NCBI GenBank assembly: GCA_964538565.1
Contig: CAZIGW010000016.1
Location: 1 to 18,391 of the forward strand
Reading direction: 5' to 3'
Source: CAYVBN01 sp964538565
Lineage (GTDB): Bacteria; Pseudomonadota; Alphaproteobacteria; Rhizobiales; Xanthobacteraceae
DNA length: 18,391 bases
Part shown: piece by piece, positions 6,868-13,822 of the stretch
Position numbering within the stretch: position 1 is the stretch's first letter
Layout: each line of letters begins with the position of its first letter
The notes under the pieces: model-generated
The model's input: only the letters and a program-made list of their open reading frames with translations
Databases searched by the model: none
What the model was told of the DNA's origin: nothing
Translations under genes and position numbers: made by a program

Positions 6868-6914
6868 GCGGGGCGACGATACAAGCCAACGTCGCCCCGC
6901 GTTTGGTATTTCGG
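6868..6914 (+). terminator. Rho-independent terminator of the transporter operon
   Basis: GCGGGGCGAC (6868-6877) is exactly complementary to GTCGCCCCGC (6891-6900) across a 13-base loop, and is followed by the T-rich stretch GTTTGGTATTTCGG. It lies 95 bases after the small membrane protein stop. Confidence 0.78.
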
Positions 6915-7110
6915 CGATCTGCATTTTTTGCCGATGTCGGCCAGACGCCTTCGGCCGTGGTCCACCGTCCGGGCCGGACGCCATGCCGCAACGGCGGAAG
7001 CGACCCTCAGAGGTCAACTCCCCTGCCGCACGGTCGGCGACCATGGGGTGATCACGCCTCGTCGGAAGCGCGCGCGACGCCGTTGCGCATTCGCCCATGA
7101 TCCGCGCGGG
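6915..7110. other. Gene-free spacer between convergent transcription units
   Basis: Together with 6774-6867, this separates the plus-strand transporter operon from the minus-strand membrane protein gene ending at 7111. Apart from the terminator, I see no supported gene, RNA or repeat. No clear terminator for the minus-strand gene was found. Confidence 0.4.
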
Positions 7111-8679
7111 CTATTCCTTCGCCGCCGAGTGGATGGTCGTTGCGCGCACCCTGTAGAGCTGGAAGCGCGCGCCTTCCTGCACCAGTGACAGGTGCGCGGG
7201 ATCGGGATTGTCGGCGCCCGGCTCGGTGAACAGCACGTAGACGTAGTCGAAGTGCTCGGGCCAGCGGTCCCAGAAATGGTGGCGCTGGTCGGGCGCCGGA
7301 TCGACCGCGAGCCGCAACTGGTCGAGCGACGGCGGCGTGCCGTCGGCGGTGTCGACCTGGTCGCGGTAAGGCGCGCGTACGCGCAGGATCTGCTTGCCGA
7401 CGACCGTGAAGGCGGTGGTGACGAGGGCGGAGCGCTCGATCATGGCGAGACACGGCGCGTGCACGAGGCCGAGGTCGCGCACGTCCTCGCCGGCGCCGAG
7501 GTCCGCGTAGGCGACGAGCACGCGCGAGCCGCGGTCGATCCGCTTCACCGACTTGGCGAGCTCCACTTCCTGCGCCGACAGCCGGGTCCACATCGTCTGC
7601 ACCTCGGTGACGCGCACCGCGAGCAGCGTCACGAGCACCGTGGCAAAGACGCGGCATACGGTGCGTGTCTGGAATTCGAGCTGGGCGCAGGCGATGATCA
7701 TGAAGGCGAGCGCGATCGGCAGGCGCTGGTCGGCCATGTAGGTCTCGAACATCACCCGCGGCATGGCGAGATAGACGAGGCCGCCGACGGCGAGCAGCAT
7801 CCAACCGTACTGATGCAGGCGCAGCGCACGCTGGCGCGCCGCCCAGGCGGCCGAGAGCGCCACGATCGCGGTGAGCGCGAACGCAACGTAGTCCGAATAG
7901 ACCTCGATGACGTAGACGAGGCCGTCGATCTTGCCGCGCGGTTCCCAGAAATTCTCGCCGCTCAGCGACCAGGTCGGGCTCATCAGCAGCAGCGGCAGGA
8001 TCGGGAGGAACTGCACCCCGCAGGAGAAGAAGTCGACGAGCCGCGGGCCGGGCGGCTTGCGGCGGCCCTCCCACAGCCGCAGGAGCTCGAAGGCGAGCAG
8101 CCCGAGGCCGTACACGCCGACGGTGAACAGGTGGCAGAAGTACAGCGTCGTCACCAGCAGCGTGAGCACGCCGTTGCGCAACAGCCAATGCCGCTCGCGC
8201 AGCGCCACCCAGGCGGCAAGGCTCCACAGCACCAGCCCGATGCCGAACACGTAGTTCATCACGCCGACGAGAAACACGTTGTTGTAGAGCAGCGGAAAGG
8301 CGACCAGCGGCAGCGCCGACCAGCGGCCGTAGAGCGCCCGGTTGAGTGCGAGCGTCCCCGACATGATCAGGGTGAAGCAAGCGACGGTGTAGACCTGGCC
8401 CGCCAGATAGACGTTCATCACCCGCTCGAGGACGGGGACGACGAGGTCCATCATCAGGTTCGGGATCGCCTGCCATTCGATGCGATAGAAGCGCGACAGG
8501 TCGGGATCGGAATTCCCGACCGCGATGACATGCATGCGCGCCAGGTGGTTGGCGTAGTCGCTCAGCGGCGGCAGCGGATGGGAGAACAGCGGGACGGAGA
8601 CGACCCCGGCGAGGACCAGGAACAGCAGCGCGATCTCACGCCCGGTGAATGCCGCCGACCGCGGCCCGGCCCAATCCAT
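7111..8679 (-). CDS. Polytopic membrane protein, possibly GT-C-like
   Basis: This 522-residue protein has about ten hydrophobic segments in its first 370 residues and a soluble C-terminal domain of about 150 residues (from roughly VTEVQTMWTRLSAQEVE onward). The first membrane segment (IALLFLVLAGVVSVPLF) is followed by HPLPPLSDYANHLARM, an acidic first-loop motif reminiscent of GT-C glycosyltransferases, where an Asp in that loop is catalytic. The resemblance is suggestive only, and an uncharacterised membrane protein is the safe call. I chose the ATG at 8679. A GTG at 8727 has a better ribosome-binding site (GGAG, 6 bases upstream) and would add 16 residues. The frame stays open further upstream, but that part is low-complexity Arg/Pro sequence. 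It lies 319 bases downstream of the histidine kinase and is probably a separate unit. Confidence 0.72.
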   Translation of the reverse strand: MDWAGPRSAAFTGREIALLFLVLAGVVSVPLFSHPLPPLSDYANHLARMHVIAVGNSDPDLSRFYRIEWQAIPNLMMDLVVPVLERVMNVYLAGQVYTVACFTLIMSGTLALNRALYGRWSALPLVAFPLLYNNVFLVGVMNYVFGIGLVLWSLAAWVALRERHWLLRNGVLTLLVTTLYFCHLFTVGVYGLGLLAFELLRLWEGRRKPPGPRLVDFFSCGVQFLPILPLLLMSPTWSLSGENFWEPRGKIDGLVYVIEVYSDYVAFALTAIVALSAAWAARQRALRLHQYGWMLLAVGGLVYLAMPRVMFETYMADQRLPIALAFMIIACAQLEFQTRTVCRVFATVLVTLLAVRVTEVQTMWTRLSAQEVELAKSVKRIDRGSRVLVAYADLGAGEDVRDLGLVHAPCLAMIERSALVTTAFTVVGKQILRVRAPYRDQVDTADGTPPSLDQLRLAVDPAPDQRHHFWDRWPEHFDYVYVLFTEPGADNPDPAHLSLVQEGARFQLYRVRATTIHSAAKE

Positions 8680-8745
8680 GGCGGCCGCGCTCAGGACCGT
8701 CGACGCGGGCTTCCTAGCGGTATCCACGCAAATCTCCGACGCCTG

Positions 8746-8766
8746 CGGCTCGAGCGGATCGAGCCG
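8746..8766 (-). repeat. Perfect 8-bp inverted repeat just upstream of the membrane protein gene
   Basis: CGGCTCGA (8746-8753) and TCGAGCCG (8759-8766) flank a 5-base spacer. On the minus strand the hairpin ends 18 bases before the GTG at 8727 and beside its GGAG ribosome-binding site, so it could affect translation initiation or be a dimeric regulator site. Confidence 0.5.
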
Positions 8767-8795
8767 ATCAAAGAGGCCGTGTCCCAAAACGAATG

Positions 8796-8806
8796 CCCCC
8801 CCCCCC
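8796..8806 (-). repeat. 11-base C/G homopolymer tract
   Basis: Eleven consecutive C on the plus strand (G on the minus strand) lie 69 bases upstream of the GTG and 117 upstream of the ATG of the membrane protein gene. Tracts of this length are prone to slippage and could vary promoter spacing. They are also prone to sequencing error. Confidence 0.7.
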
Positions 8807-8998
8807 GCCGTCGCGGCGCCGCGTGAGGCGTCCCGCCGGATTATTCGGCCAACCCGTCTTTTTTTCGCTGTTTCCGCCTGAATTCTCGATGAACGAATTG
8901 CGGCGGGCGCATCGGGGAGCCGAGGCGTCGAGTCCGGTGCGTGGCGCCTGCGGTGAGGGAAGGGGCGGGAGGGCGCGCGGACGGACGGCCCGGAGGCG

Positions 8999-10246
8999 TC
9001 AGGCGGCCGGGGTGTCGAGCGCCGACGGCGGGGAGGCCGGCTGGGCCCGGGGGTCGCGGCCATCCCGTTCAAGCGCCTTGGCAATTTCCGTTGCCAGGGT
9101 GTTGAGTTCGAACGGCTTGGGCAGGAAGGCGAAATGCGCCGGAATATCTCGCCCGTTCGCCACATGCCCGCTGGTGAGCAGGACCGGAAGATCGGGGAAC
9201 TCGGCCCGGACCGCGCCGGCGAGCGCGATGCCGTCCATCGGACCGGCCATCACCACGTCGCTGAGCAAAAGATCGACGGCGTAGCCGCCGCGCAACAGGT
9301 CGAGCGCGCGGTCCGCCGAATCGGCGACCGTCACCTGCTGGCCGAGCTGATCGAGCATGGTGGTGAGGGCGGCGGCCACCTCCGCGTCGTCCTCGACCAG
9401 CAGCACGCGGCATGTTGACTTCCGGGGCGGATCTGTCTCCGCCGACGCGGCACTTCCGGACGGCTGACCGCGGCTGCGCGGAAGATAAAGAGTGATCGTC
9501 GTCCCGGCCCCCACCTCGCTCCGCACCGTGACCGTGCCGCCGGACTGGTGGACGAATCCATAGACCTGCGAGAGTCCGAGGCCGGTTCCCTTGTCGGGGC
9601 TCTTGGTCGTGAAGAACGGGTCGAAGACCCTGGAAACCAGTTCGGGAGGGATGCCGCACCCGGTATCGGAAACGCAAATGGCCACGTACTCGCCTTCGAG
9701 ATCGTCGACCGCGGACGCGCGATCGAGCACGACGTTGCGGGCGCCGAGCGTGATGGCGCCGCCGTCCGGCATGGCGTCGCGTGCGTTCACGAAAAGGTTG
9801 AGGAGCGCGAGCTCGAACGCGCCGACATCGACCTCGATCGGCCAGAGGTCCGCCGGAATCTCGTCGCGAAGCGCGACGTCGCCGCGCAGGGAGCCGGTCA
9901 GCATGGGGCGAATCGCGCCGAGACGGTCTCGCAGGTCCAGCACGGTGGGGCTGAGCTGCTGCCGGCGCGAGAATGTCAGGAGCTGGCGTGTCAGGTTCTC
10001 GCCGCGTGAGGCGGCGACCCGAATGGCTTCGATCGACCGCTGGTCGCGAGGATCCTTCACGCGCCGCGCCAGAATCTGCGCGTGCCCGCTCACCACCATC
10101 AGCAGGTTGTTGAAGTCGTGGGCGATCCCGTCGGTGAGTTGTCCGAGCGCTTCCATCTTCTGCGACTGGGCGAGCTGTTCCTGCGCCCGCTGCAGCGCTT
10201 CCTGGGCCCGGGCGCCGTTCGGTGATGTCGCGGGTGATCTTGCCAT
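8999..10246 (-). CDS. Histidine kinase-receiver half of the split hybrid kinase
   Basis: The 415-residue frame begins at an ATG (10246) inside the PAS2 coding region, so it could be made separately, although no obvious ribosome-binding site precedes it. Residues from about 12 are authentic. The phospho-accepting H box is TDGIAHDFNNLL (His43), the N box is NLFVNARDAM (Asn154), and the ATP lid follows with SDTGCGIP (193-200) and FTTKSPDKGTGLGLS. A receiver domain runs from about 279 to 395, with acidic pocket EDD (285-287), acceptor Asp330 in LLLSDVVM, and Lys377 in LPKPF. All residues needed for autophosphorylation and phosphotransfer are present. As a hybrid kinase without an output domain, it would need a separate partner. 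It follows flbD after 283 bases, where many relatives have flhA. Confidence 0.75.
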   Translation of the reverse strand: MARSPATSPNGARAQEALQRAQEQLAQSQKMEALGQLTDGIAHDFNNLLMVVSGHAQILARRVKDPRDQRSIEAIRVAASRGENLTRQLLTFSRRQQLSPTVLDLRDRLGAIRPMLTGSLRGDVALRDEIPADLWPIEVDVGAFELALLNLFVNARDAMPDGGAITLGARNVVLDRASAVDDLEGEYVAICVSDTGCGIPPELVSRVFDPFFTTKSPDKGTGLGLSQVYGFVHQSGGTVTVRSEVGAGTTITLYLPRSRGQPSGSAASAETDPPRKSTCRVLLVEDDAEVAAALTTMLDQLGQQVTVADSADRALDLLRGGYAVDLLLSDVVMAGPMDGIALAGAVRAEFPDLPVLLTSGHVANGRDIPAHFAFLPKPFELNTLATEIAKALERDGRDPRAQPASPPSALDTPAA

Positions 10247-11000
10247 AGCCGATGAGCTCGCCTCCGACGTCGCGGATGGCGTTGACCACGACGCTCGCGT
10301 GGAAACGCGAGCCGTCCTTGCGCATGCGCCAGCCTTCGGCCTCGTAGGCGCCGGTCTCCGCCGCGACTGCGAGCGAATGGGCCGGAATGCCGGCCGCGCG
10401 GTCCTCCGGCGTGTAGAAACAGTCGAAGTGCTGGCCGATGATCTCTTCCGAACTGTACCCGGTGGTGCGCTGCGCCCCGATGTTCCAGTCGGTGACGAAG
10501 CCGCCCGGGTCGAGCATGCAGATGGCGTAGTCCGAGACGCCCTCGACCAGGAGACGAAACCGGCGCTCGCTTTCGGTGAGGGCCTCCTGCGCCAACTTTC
10601 GTTCCGTCATGTCGCGGGTGATTTTCGCGAACCCGATCAACGCTCCGGTTTCGTCGCGTACGGCGTCCAGGATGGCGAGGACCCAGACCCGGCTGCCGTC
10701 CTTGCGCACGCGCCAGCCTTCGCTTTCGGCCCGTCCGACCTCGCGCGCCGCGGCGAGCAGCTTCTGCGGCACGCCCGCCTCCCGGTCCGCGGGCGCAAAG
10801 AAGCACGAGAAGTGGTGGCCGATTGCCTCGGCGGCCGAATAGCCCTTGATCCGCTGCGCGCCGGGATTCCAGGTTGCGATCCGGCCCTCGGGGTCGAGCA
10901 TGAAGATCGCGTAGTCGACGATCGCCTCGACCAGCAACTGGAACCGGCGCTCGTTCTCGATCAGATGGATGGTAGATGCTCGAATCTCACGCGCACCCAT
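9069..11000 (-). CDS. Tandem PAS sensor half of the split hybrid kinase
   Basis: This frame starts at ATG 11000 with a strong GAGGGAG ribosome-binding site 4 bases upstream; earlier in-frame starts lack one. Residues 1-263 are authentic. PAS1 contains DYAIFMLDPEGRIATWNPGA and GHHFSCFFAPADREAG, ending in FAKITRDMTERK. PAS2 is a near copy with DYAICMLDPGGFVTDWNIGA and GQHFDCFYTPEDRAAG, ending in YGKITRDITERR. The two are probably a tandem duplication. They lack a signal peptide or membrane span, so the sensor should be cytoplasmic. After about 10212 the frame continues to a stop at 9069, but that part is out-of-frame translation of the kinase and not meaningful. The ligand is unknown. Confidence 0.6.
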   Translation of the reverse strand: MGAREIRASTIHLIENERRFQLLVEAIVDYAIFMLDPEGRIATWNPGAQRIKGYSAAEAIGHHFSCFFAPADREAGVPQKLLAAAREVGRAESEGWRVRKDGSRVWVLAILDAVRDETGALIGFAKITRDMTERKLAQEALTESERRFRLLVEGVSDYAICMLDPGGFVTDWNIGAQRTTGYSSEEIIGQHFDCFYTPEDRAAGIPAHSLAVAAETGAYEAEGWRMRKDGSRFHASVVVNAIRDVGGELIGYGKITRDITERRPGPGSAAAGAGTARPVAEDGSARTTHRRDRPRLQQPADGGERARADSGAAREGSSRPAVDRSHSGRRLTRREPDTPAPDILAPAAAQPHRAGPARPSRRDSPHADRLPARRRRASRRDSGGPLADRGRCRRVRARAPQPFRERTRRHAGRRRHHARRPQRRARSRVRGRRSRRRVRGHLRFRYRVRHPSRTGFQGLRPVLHDQEPRQGNRPRTLAGLWIRPPVRRHGHGAERGGGRDDDHSLSSAQPRSAVRKCRVGGDRSAPEVNMPRAAGRGRRGGGRRPHHHARSARPAGDGRRFGGPRARPVARRLRRRSFAQRRGDGRSDGRHRARRRGPGRVPRSSGPAHQRACGERARYSGAFRLPAQAVRTQHPGNGNCQGA

Positions 11001-11158
11001 GCGACTCCCTCGCCGGCCCTGAAAGGTTCCCATCTCGACAATTCGTTTCGTGACGGGCGTGTTCCCGTTCGGCCTTTTCCCCTCGCGCCGGGCGCGGCCC
11101 GTGTCCGGGTCCCGACGCAATCCAGGCCCTCGCCGACGGGCGTCGAGGCGGATTCTGT

Positions 11159-11184
11159 GGAACCAGAAGCAAATGGTCGGCGTT
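11159..11184 (+). promoter_or_regulatory. Perfect match to an EcfG-type general stress promoter, plus strand
   Basis: GGAAC at 11159-11163 and CGTT at 11181-11184 are separated by exactly 17 bases, the consensus for the alphaproteobacterial general stress sigma factor EcfG. It lies in the 283-base gap between flbD and the hybrid kinase (11001-11283) but points toward the 3' end of flbD on the opposite strand, with no plus-strand gene downstream. It may be a chance match or drive an antisense or small RNA. Confidence 0.3.
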
Positions 11185-11283
11185 ACCAGTATTCCGCTTC
11201 AATCGTTGCCGCGCGCGGGAACCGGCCACGCCGGCCGTCGGGCCCGGAGCCTGTCCGTTCGAGATCCGCTCCGCCCATCCACG

Positions 11284-12654
11284 TCAGGCCACGCCGCGCA
11301 TTTCTCCGCCCGCGGGCGGGGGAATCGTCACGCCCTCGGCCGCGTATTCGTTGAGCTTGTTGCGCAGGGTGCGGATCGAAATTCCGAGGATGTTCGCCGC
11401 GTGGGTCCGGTTGCCGAGGCAGTGCTTCAGGGTCTCGAGGATGAGGTCGCGCTCGACGTCGGCAACCGTGCGGCCGACCAGGGCGCGGGTCACCTGTTCG
11501 GCCGCAAGCGCCGCATGGGCGACGGCCGGCGGCTGCTTCACCTGGTCGAGGCGCTCGCCGTCGGGCGAGAGGATCGCCTCCGGTCCGATCTCGTCGCCGG
11601 TGGCGAGCAGCACCGCGCGGTGAATCGTGTTTTCCAATTCGCGCACGTTGCCCGTCCAGCGGTTGAGGGTGAGCTGGCGCTTGGCTTCGGTGGAGATCGG
11701 ACGCACCGGCACCCCGTTCGCCTCGGCGTACATCTTGGCGAAATGCTGGGCGAGTTCGAGCACGTCGGCCGGGCGCTCGCGCAGCGGCGGGATCTTCAGG
11801 TTCACGACGTTGAGCCGGAACAGCAGATCCTCGCGGAATGTCCCTTCGCGCACCGCCTCGGAAAGGTTGCGGTTGGAGGTGGCGATGATGCGAATGTCCA
11901 CCGGCACCGGACGCGTGCCGCCGACGCGGTCGATGACGCGCTCCTGGATGGCGCGCAGGAGCTTGGCCTGCAGCCGCACGTCCATCTCGGAAATTTCGTC
12001 GAGCAGCAGCGTGCCGCCGGACGCCTCCTCGAACTTGCCGATGCGGCGGGCGATCGCCCCCGTGAAGGCGCCTTTCTCGTGGCCGAACAGCTCGGACTCG
12101 AGCAGTGACTCGGGAATCGCGGCGCAATTGACGGATATGAAGGATGCGCGCGCACGGTTCGAGCGGGCGTGAACGTAGCGGGCGAGCACCTCCTTGCCGG
12201 TGCCGGACTCGCCGGTGATCAGAACGGACGCGTCCGAGGGAGCGATCTGCTGCGCCAGCTTGATGACGTGCGCCATCGCATCGTCGCGATAGACGAGCTC
12301 GCGGGTGTCGTTGGCGACCGCTGCGAGCACAGCGGCGATCATCTCCGGATCGGGCGGCAGCGGAATGTATTCCTTGGCGCCGGCGTGAATGGCGGCGACC
12401 GCCGCTCGCGCGTCGTTGTTCGTTCCGCAGGCGACGATCGGAACGTGGATGTGCTCGGCTTCGAGCCGCAGCACGAGGTCGCGGATGTCGATGCCGACGT
12501 CTACCATCATCAGGTCGGCGCCGCGTCCGGAGCGCAGCACCTTCAGCGCCTGCTCGCTGTCGTTGGCGTGGGTGACCGCCGCTCCTTTGTCCATCGCGAT
12601 CTTGGTCGCGGCGGTGAGCTGGCCCTTGAGGCTTCCGACGATCAGGAGGCGCAT
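11284..12654 (-). CDS. flbD: Sigma-54-dependent flagellar transcriptional regulator FlbD
   Basis: FlbD activates sigma-54 promoters of late flagellar genes and represses early ones in alphaproteobacteria. The 456-residue protein has a receiver-like domain (1-120), an AAA+ domain (about 122-350) and a Fis-type helix-turn-helix (about 410-445, NRTHAANILGISIRTLRNKL). The AAA+ part shows Walker A GESGTGKE (148-155), the sigma-54 contact loop GAFTGA (195-200) and Walker B GGTLLLDE (213-220). The receiver keeps Asp52 but has lost the acidic pair: the first strand ends IVGSLKGQ rather than with two acidic residues. This is known for Caulobacter FlbD, which is controlled by FliX. The ATG at 12654 has AAGGAG upstream. 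A 139-base gap with a small hairpin (CGCACG 12700-12705, CGTGCG 12712-12717) separates it from fliN. Confidence 0.93.
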   Translation of the reverse strand: MRLLIVGSLKGQLTAATKIAMDKGAAVTHANDSEQALKVLRSGRGADLMMVDVGIDIRDLVLRLEAEHIHVPIVACGTNNDARAAVAAIHAGAKEYIPLPPDPEMIAAVLAAVANDTRELVYRDDAMAHVIKLAQQIAPSDASVLITGESGTGKEVLARYVHARSNRARASFISVNCAAIPESLLESELFGHEKGAFTGAIARRIGKFEEASGGTLLLDEISEMDVRLQAKLLRAIQERVIDRVGGTRPVPVDIRIIATSNRNLSEAVREGTFREDLLFRLNVVNLKIPPLRERPADVLELAQHFAKMYAEANGVPVRPISTEAKRQLTLNRWTGNVRELENTIHRAVLLATGDEIGPEAILSPDGERLDQVKQPPAVAHAALAAEQVTRALVGRTVADVERDLILETLKHCLGNRTHAANILGISIRTLRNKLNEYAAEGVTIPPPAGGEMRGVA

Positions 12655-12793
12655 GGCATGGCTCCTTTCATTCTGATCCCGTTGCGGTCAGGCCGGCGCC
12701 GCACGCGAAGACGTGCGCGGCCCGGCGTTTGGAAAGTCCGGCGCACGCGCGTGATCGCGAATTGCGCTCTCGGGCCGGCGCAGGCGAAGCGCA

Positions 12794-13147
12794 TCAGTTC
12801 CGCTCCGCCTTGATGATTTCGGTCATCGTCACACCGAGCTTGTCCTCGACGAGAACGACCTCGCCGCGCGCCACCAGCCGATTGTTGACGTAGATGTCGA
12901 TCGCCTCTCCGACCTTCCGGTCGAGTTCGAGCACGGTGCCGGGACCGAGCTTGAGCAGGTCGCCCACCTCCATCCGCGAGCGGCCGAGGATTGCGGAGAC
13001 CTGCACGGGCACGTCGAACACGGCTTCGAGGTCGGCGGCGCCATGCACCGCGCCTTCGTTCTCGGGCGCGAGCGGCGCCTCGTCGGCGATCGGCGCGCTT
13101 TCGCCGTCGAGATTGGGTAGCGGGACCTTGCTGTCGTCGACTGCCAT
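12794..13147 (-). CDS. fliN: Flagellar motor switch protein FliN
   Basis: FliN forms the lower part of the cytoplasmic C-ring, where it takes part in rotation switching and docks the export apparatus. The 117-residue protein has an acidic, Ala/Pro-rich N-terminal tail of about 40 residues and a C-terminal SpoA (surface presentation of antigens) domain. That domain includes VFDVPVQVSAILGRSRM, the DLLKLGPGTVLELD turn and NNRLVARGEVVLVEDKLGV, all typical of FliN. It lies 20 bases after fliH in the fliF-fliG-fliH-fliN order, with GGGAG upstream of its ATG. No FliM is present in the window. Confidence 0.93.
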   Translation of the reverse strand: MAVDDSKVPLPNLDGESAPIADEAPLAPENEGAVHGAADLEAVFDVPVQVSAILGRSRMEVGDLLKLGPGTVLELDRKVGEAIDIYVNNRLVARGEVVLVEDKLGVTMTEIIKAERN

Positions 13148-13167
13148 GGCTCGTTCTCCCGGCGAAT

Positions 13168-13800
13168 TCAGGTGGCGGCGGGGCTGCCGCGGCGTGCGGT
13201 GACATAGCGCTCGACCGCCTCCGCAATCGCCCGCTCGGTGGCGGCCCGGTCACGGCGAATGCCGCCGTCGGCCCACTCGACGCGACAGTCTCCGGGCGCC
13301 ACGTCGCGTTCGGCGAGCACGACGAGCCGCCCTTCGAAACCGCGCCCGCGCGCGATCTCTTCCAGCCGCTCGCGCGCGGCGGCGTAGAGCGCCTCGTTCA
13401 CGCGCACGACCACATGGGGCGCGGTGACCAGCTCGGCGAAGCATTCGGTCGCGAGCGCGGCGATCTCCACGAAGGGTTCGCGCGCGATCAGCGCGGGGGC
13501 GAGCTTGCGCGCCACCGCGACCGCCACTTCGACGGCTTCGCTCTCGAGCCGCTCCTCGAGCGTTTGCATGTTCCGTCCGAGCTGCTCGACCGCTGCGGCG
13601 ATGCGCTCGAGGGCGGCGGCGGCGCGACGCTCCGCCTCCGAGCGCGCCTGCGCCTCGGCGGCGGCGAGGCCGGTGCGGGAGCCGCGCGCCTCGGCCTCGG
13701 CGAGCGCGGCCTCGTGGGCGGCCGTGGAGATCTTCGGCTCCACTTCCTTCGGGGCGGGGCCGAAATCCGTGTCGAACAGGAACTTCGCGCGCGCGCTCAT
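13168..13800 (-). CDS. fliH: Flagellar assembly protein FliH
   Basis: FliH binds the export ATPase FliI in the cytoplasm and links it to the C-ring. The 210-residue protein opens with the motif ARAKFLFDTDF, seen in alphaproteobacterial FliH. It then has a long Ala/Glu-rich helical segment (about 25-90, coiled-coil-like) and a C-terminal globular part (about 95-200, with VAVAVARKLAPALI and RVEWADGGIRRDRA) homologous to the peripheral stalk of V/F-type ATPases. The position between fliG and fliN supports the call, because sequence conservation in this family is weak. GGAG lies 8 bases before the ATG. Confidence 0.85.
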   Translation of the reverse strand: MSARAKFLFDTDFGPAPKEVEPKISTAAHEAALAEAEARGSRTGLAAAEAQARSEAERRAAAALERIAAAVEQLGRNMQTLEERLESEAVEVAVAVARKLAPALIAREPFVEIAALATECFAELVTAPHVVVRVNEALYAAARERLEEIARGRGFEGRLVVLAERDVAPGDCRVEWADGGIRRDRAATERAIAEAVERYVTARRGSPAAT

Positions 13801-13822
13801 TGATGAGGCTCCGAGGGCGGCA

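Larger units (their letters stand above)
8680..8998. other. Intergenic region between the histidine kinase and the membrane protein gene
   Basis: These 319 bases hold the 5' region of the membrane protein gene (minus strand). They contain a perfect inverted repeat (8746-8766), a run of 11 C (8796-8806) and an A-rich patch on the minus strand (GCGAAAAAAAGACGGGTTGG, near 8849-8869). No confident promoter, gene or kinase terminator is seen. Confidence 0.45.
8999..11000 (-). pseudogene. Frameshifted PAS-PAS-histidine kinase-receiver gene (full extent)
   Basis: Read continuously, this locus would encode one hybrid sensor kinase of about 665 residues: two PAS domains (residues about 18-132 and 146-260), a kinase core and a C-terminal receiver. 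The frame breaks once, near 10203-10214, where the minus strand reads CGCCCGGGCCCAGG. The upstream frame runs through ITRDITERR and is then lost, while the downstream frame picks up RAQEALQRAQEQL. Removing one base from this C/G run restores the expected PAS-linker-kinase sequence. No other damage is visible, so this is either a recent mutation, a sequencing error or a split gene. I mark it as broken but give the two actual frames as separate entries. The start at 11000 has GAGGGAG closely upstream. Confidence 0.72.
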
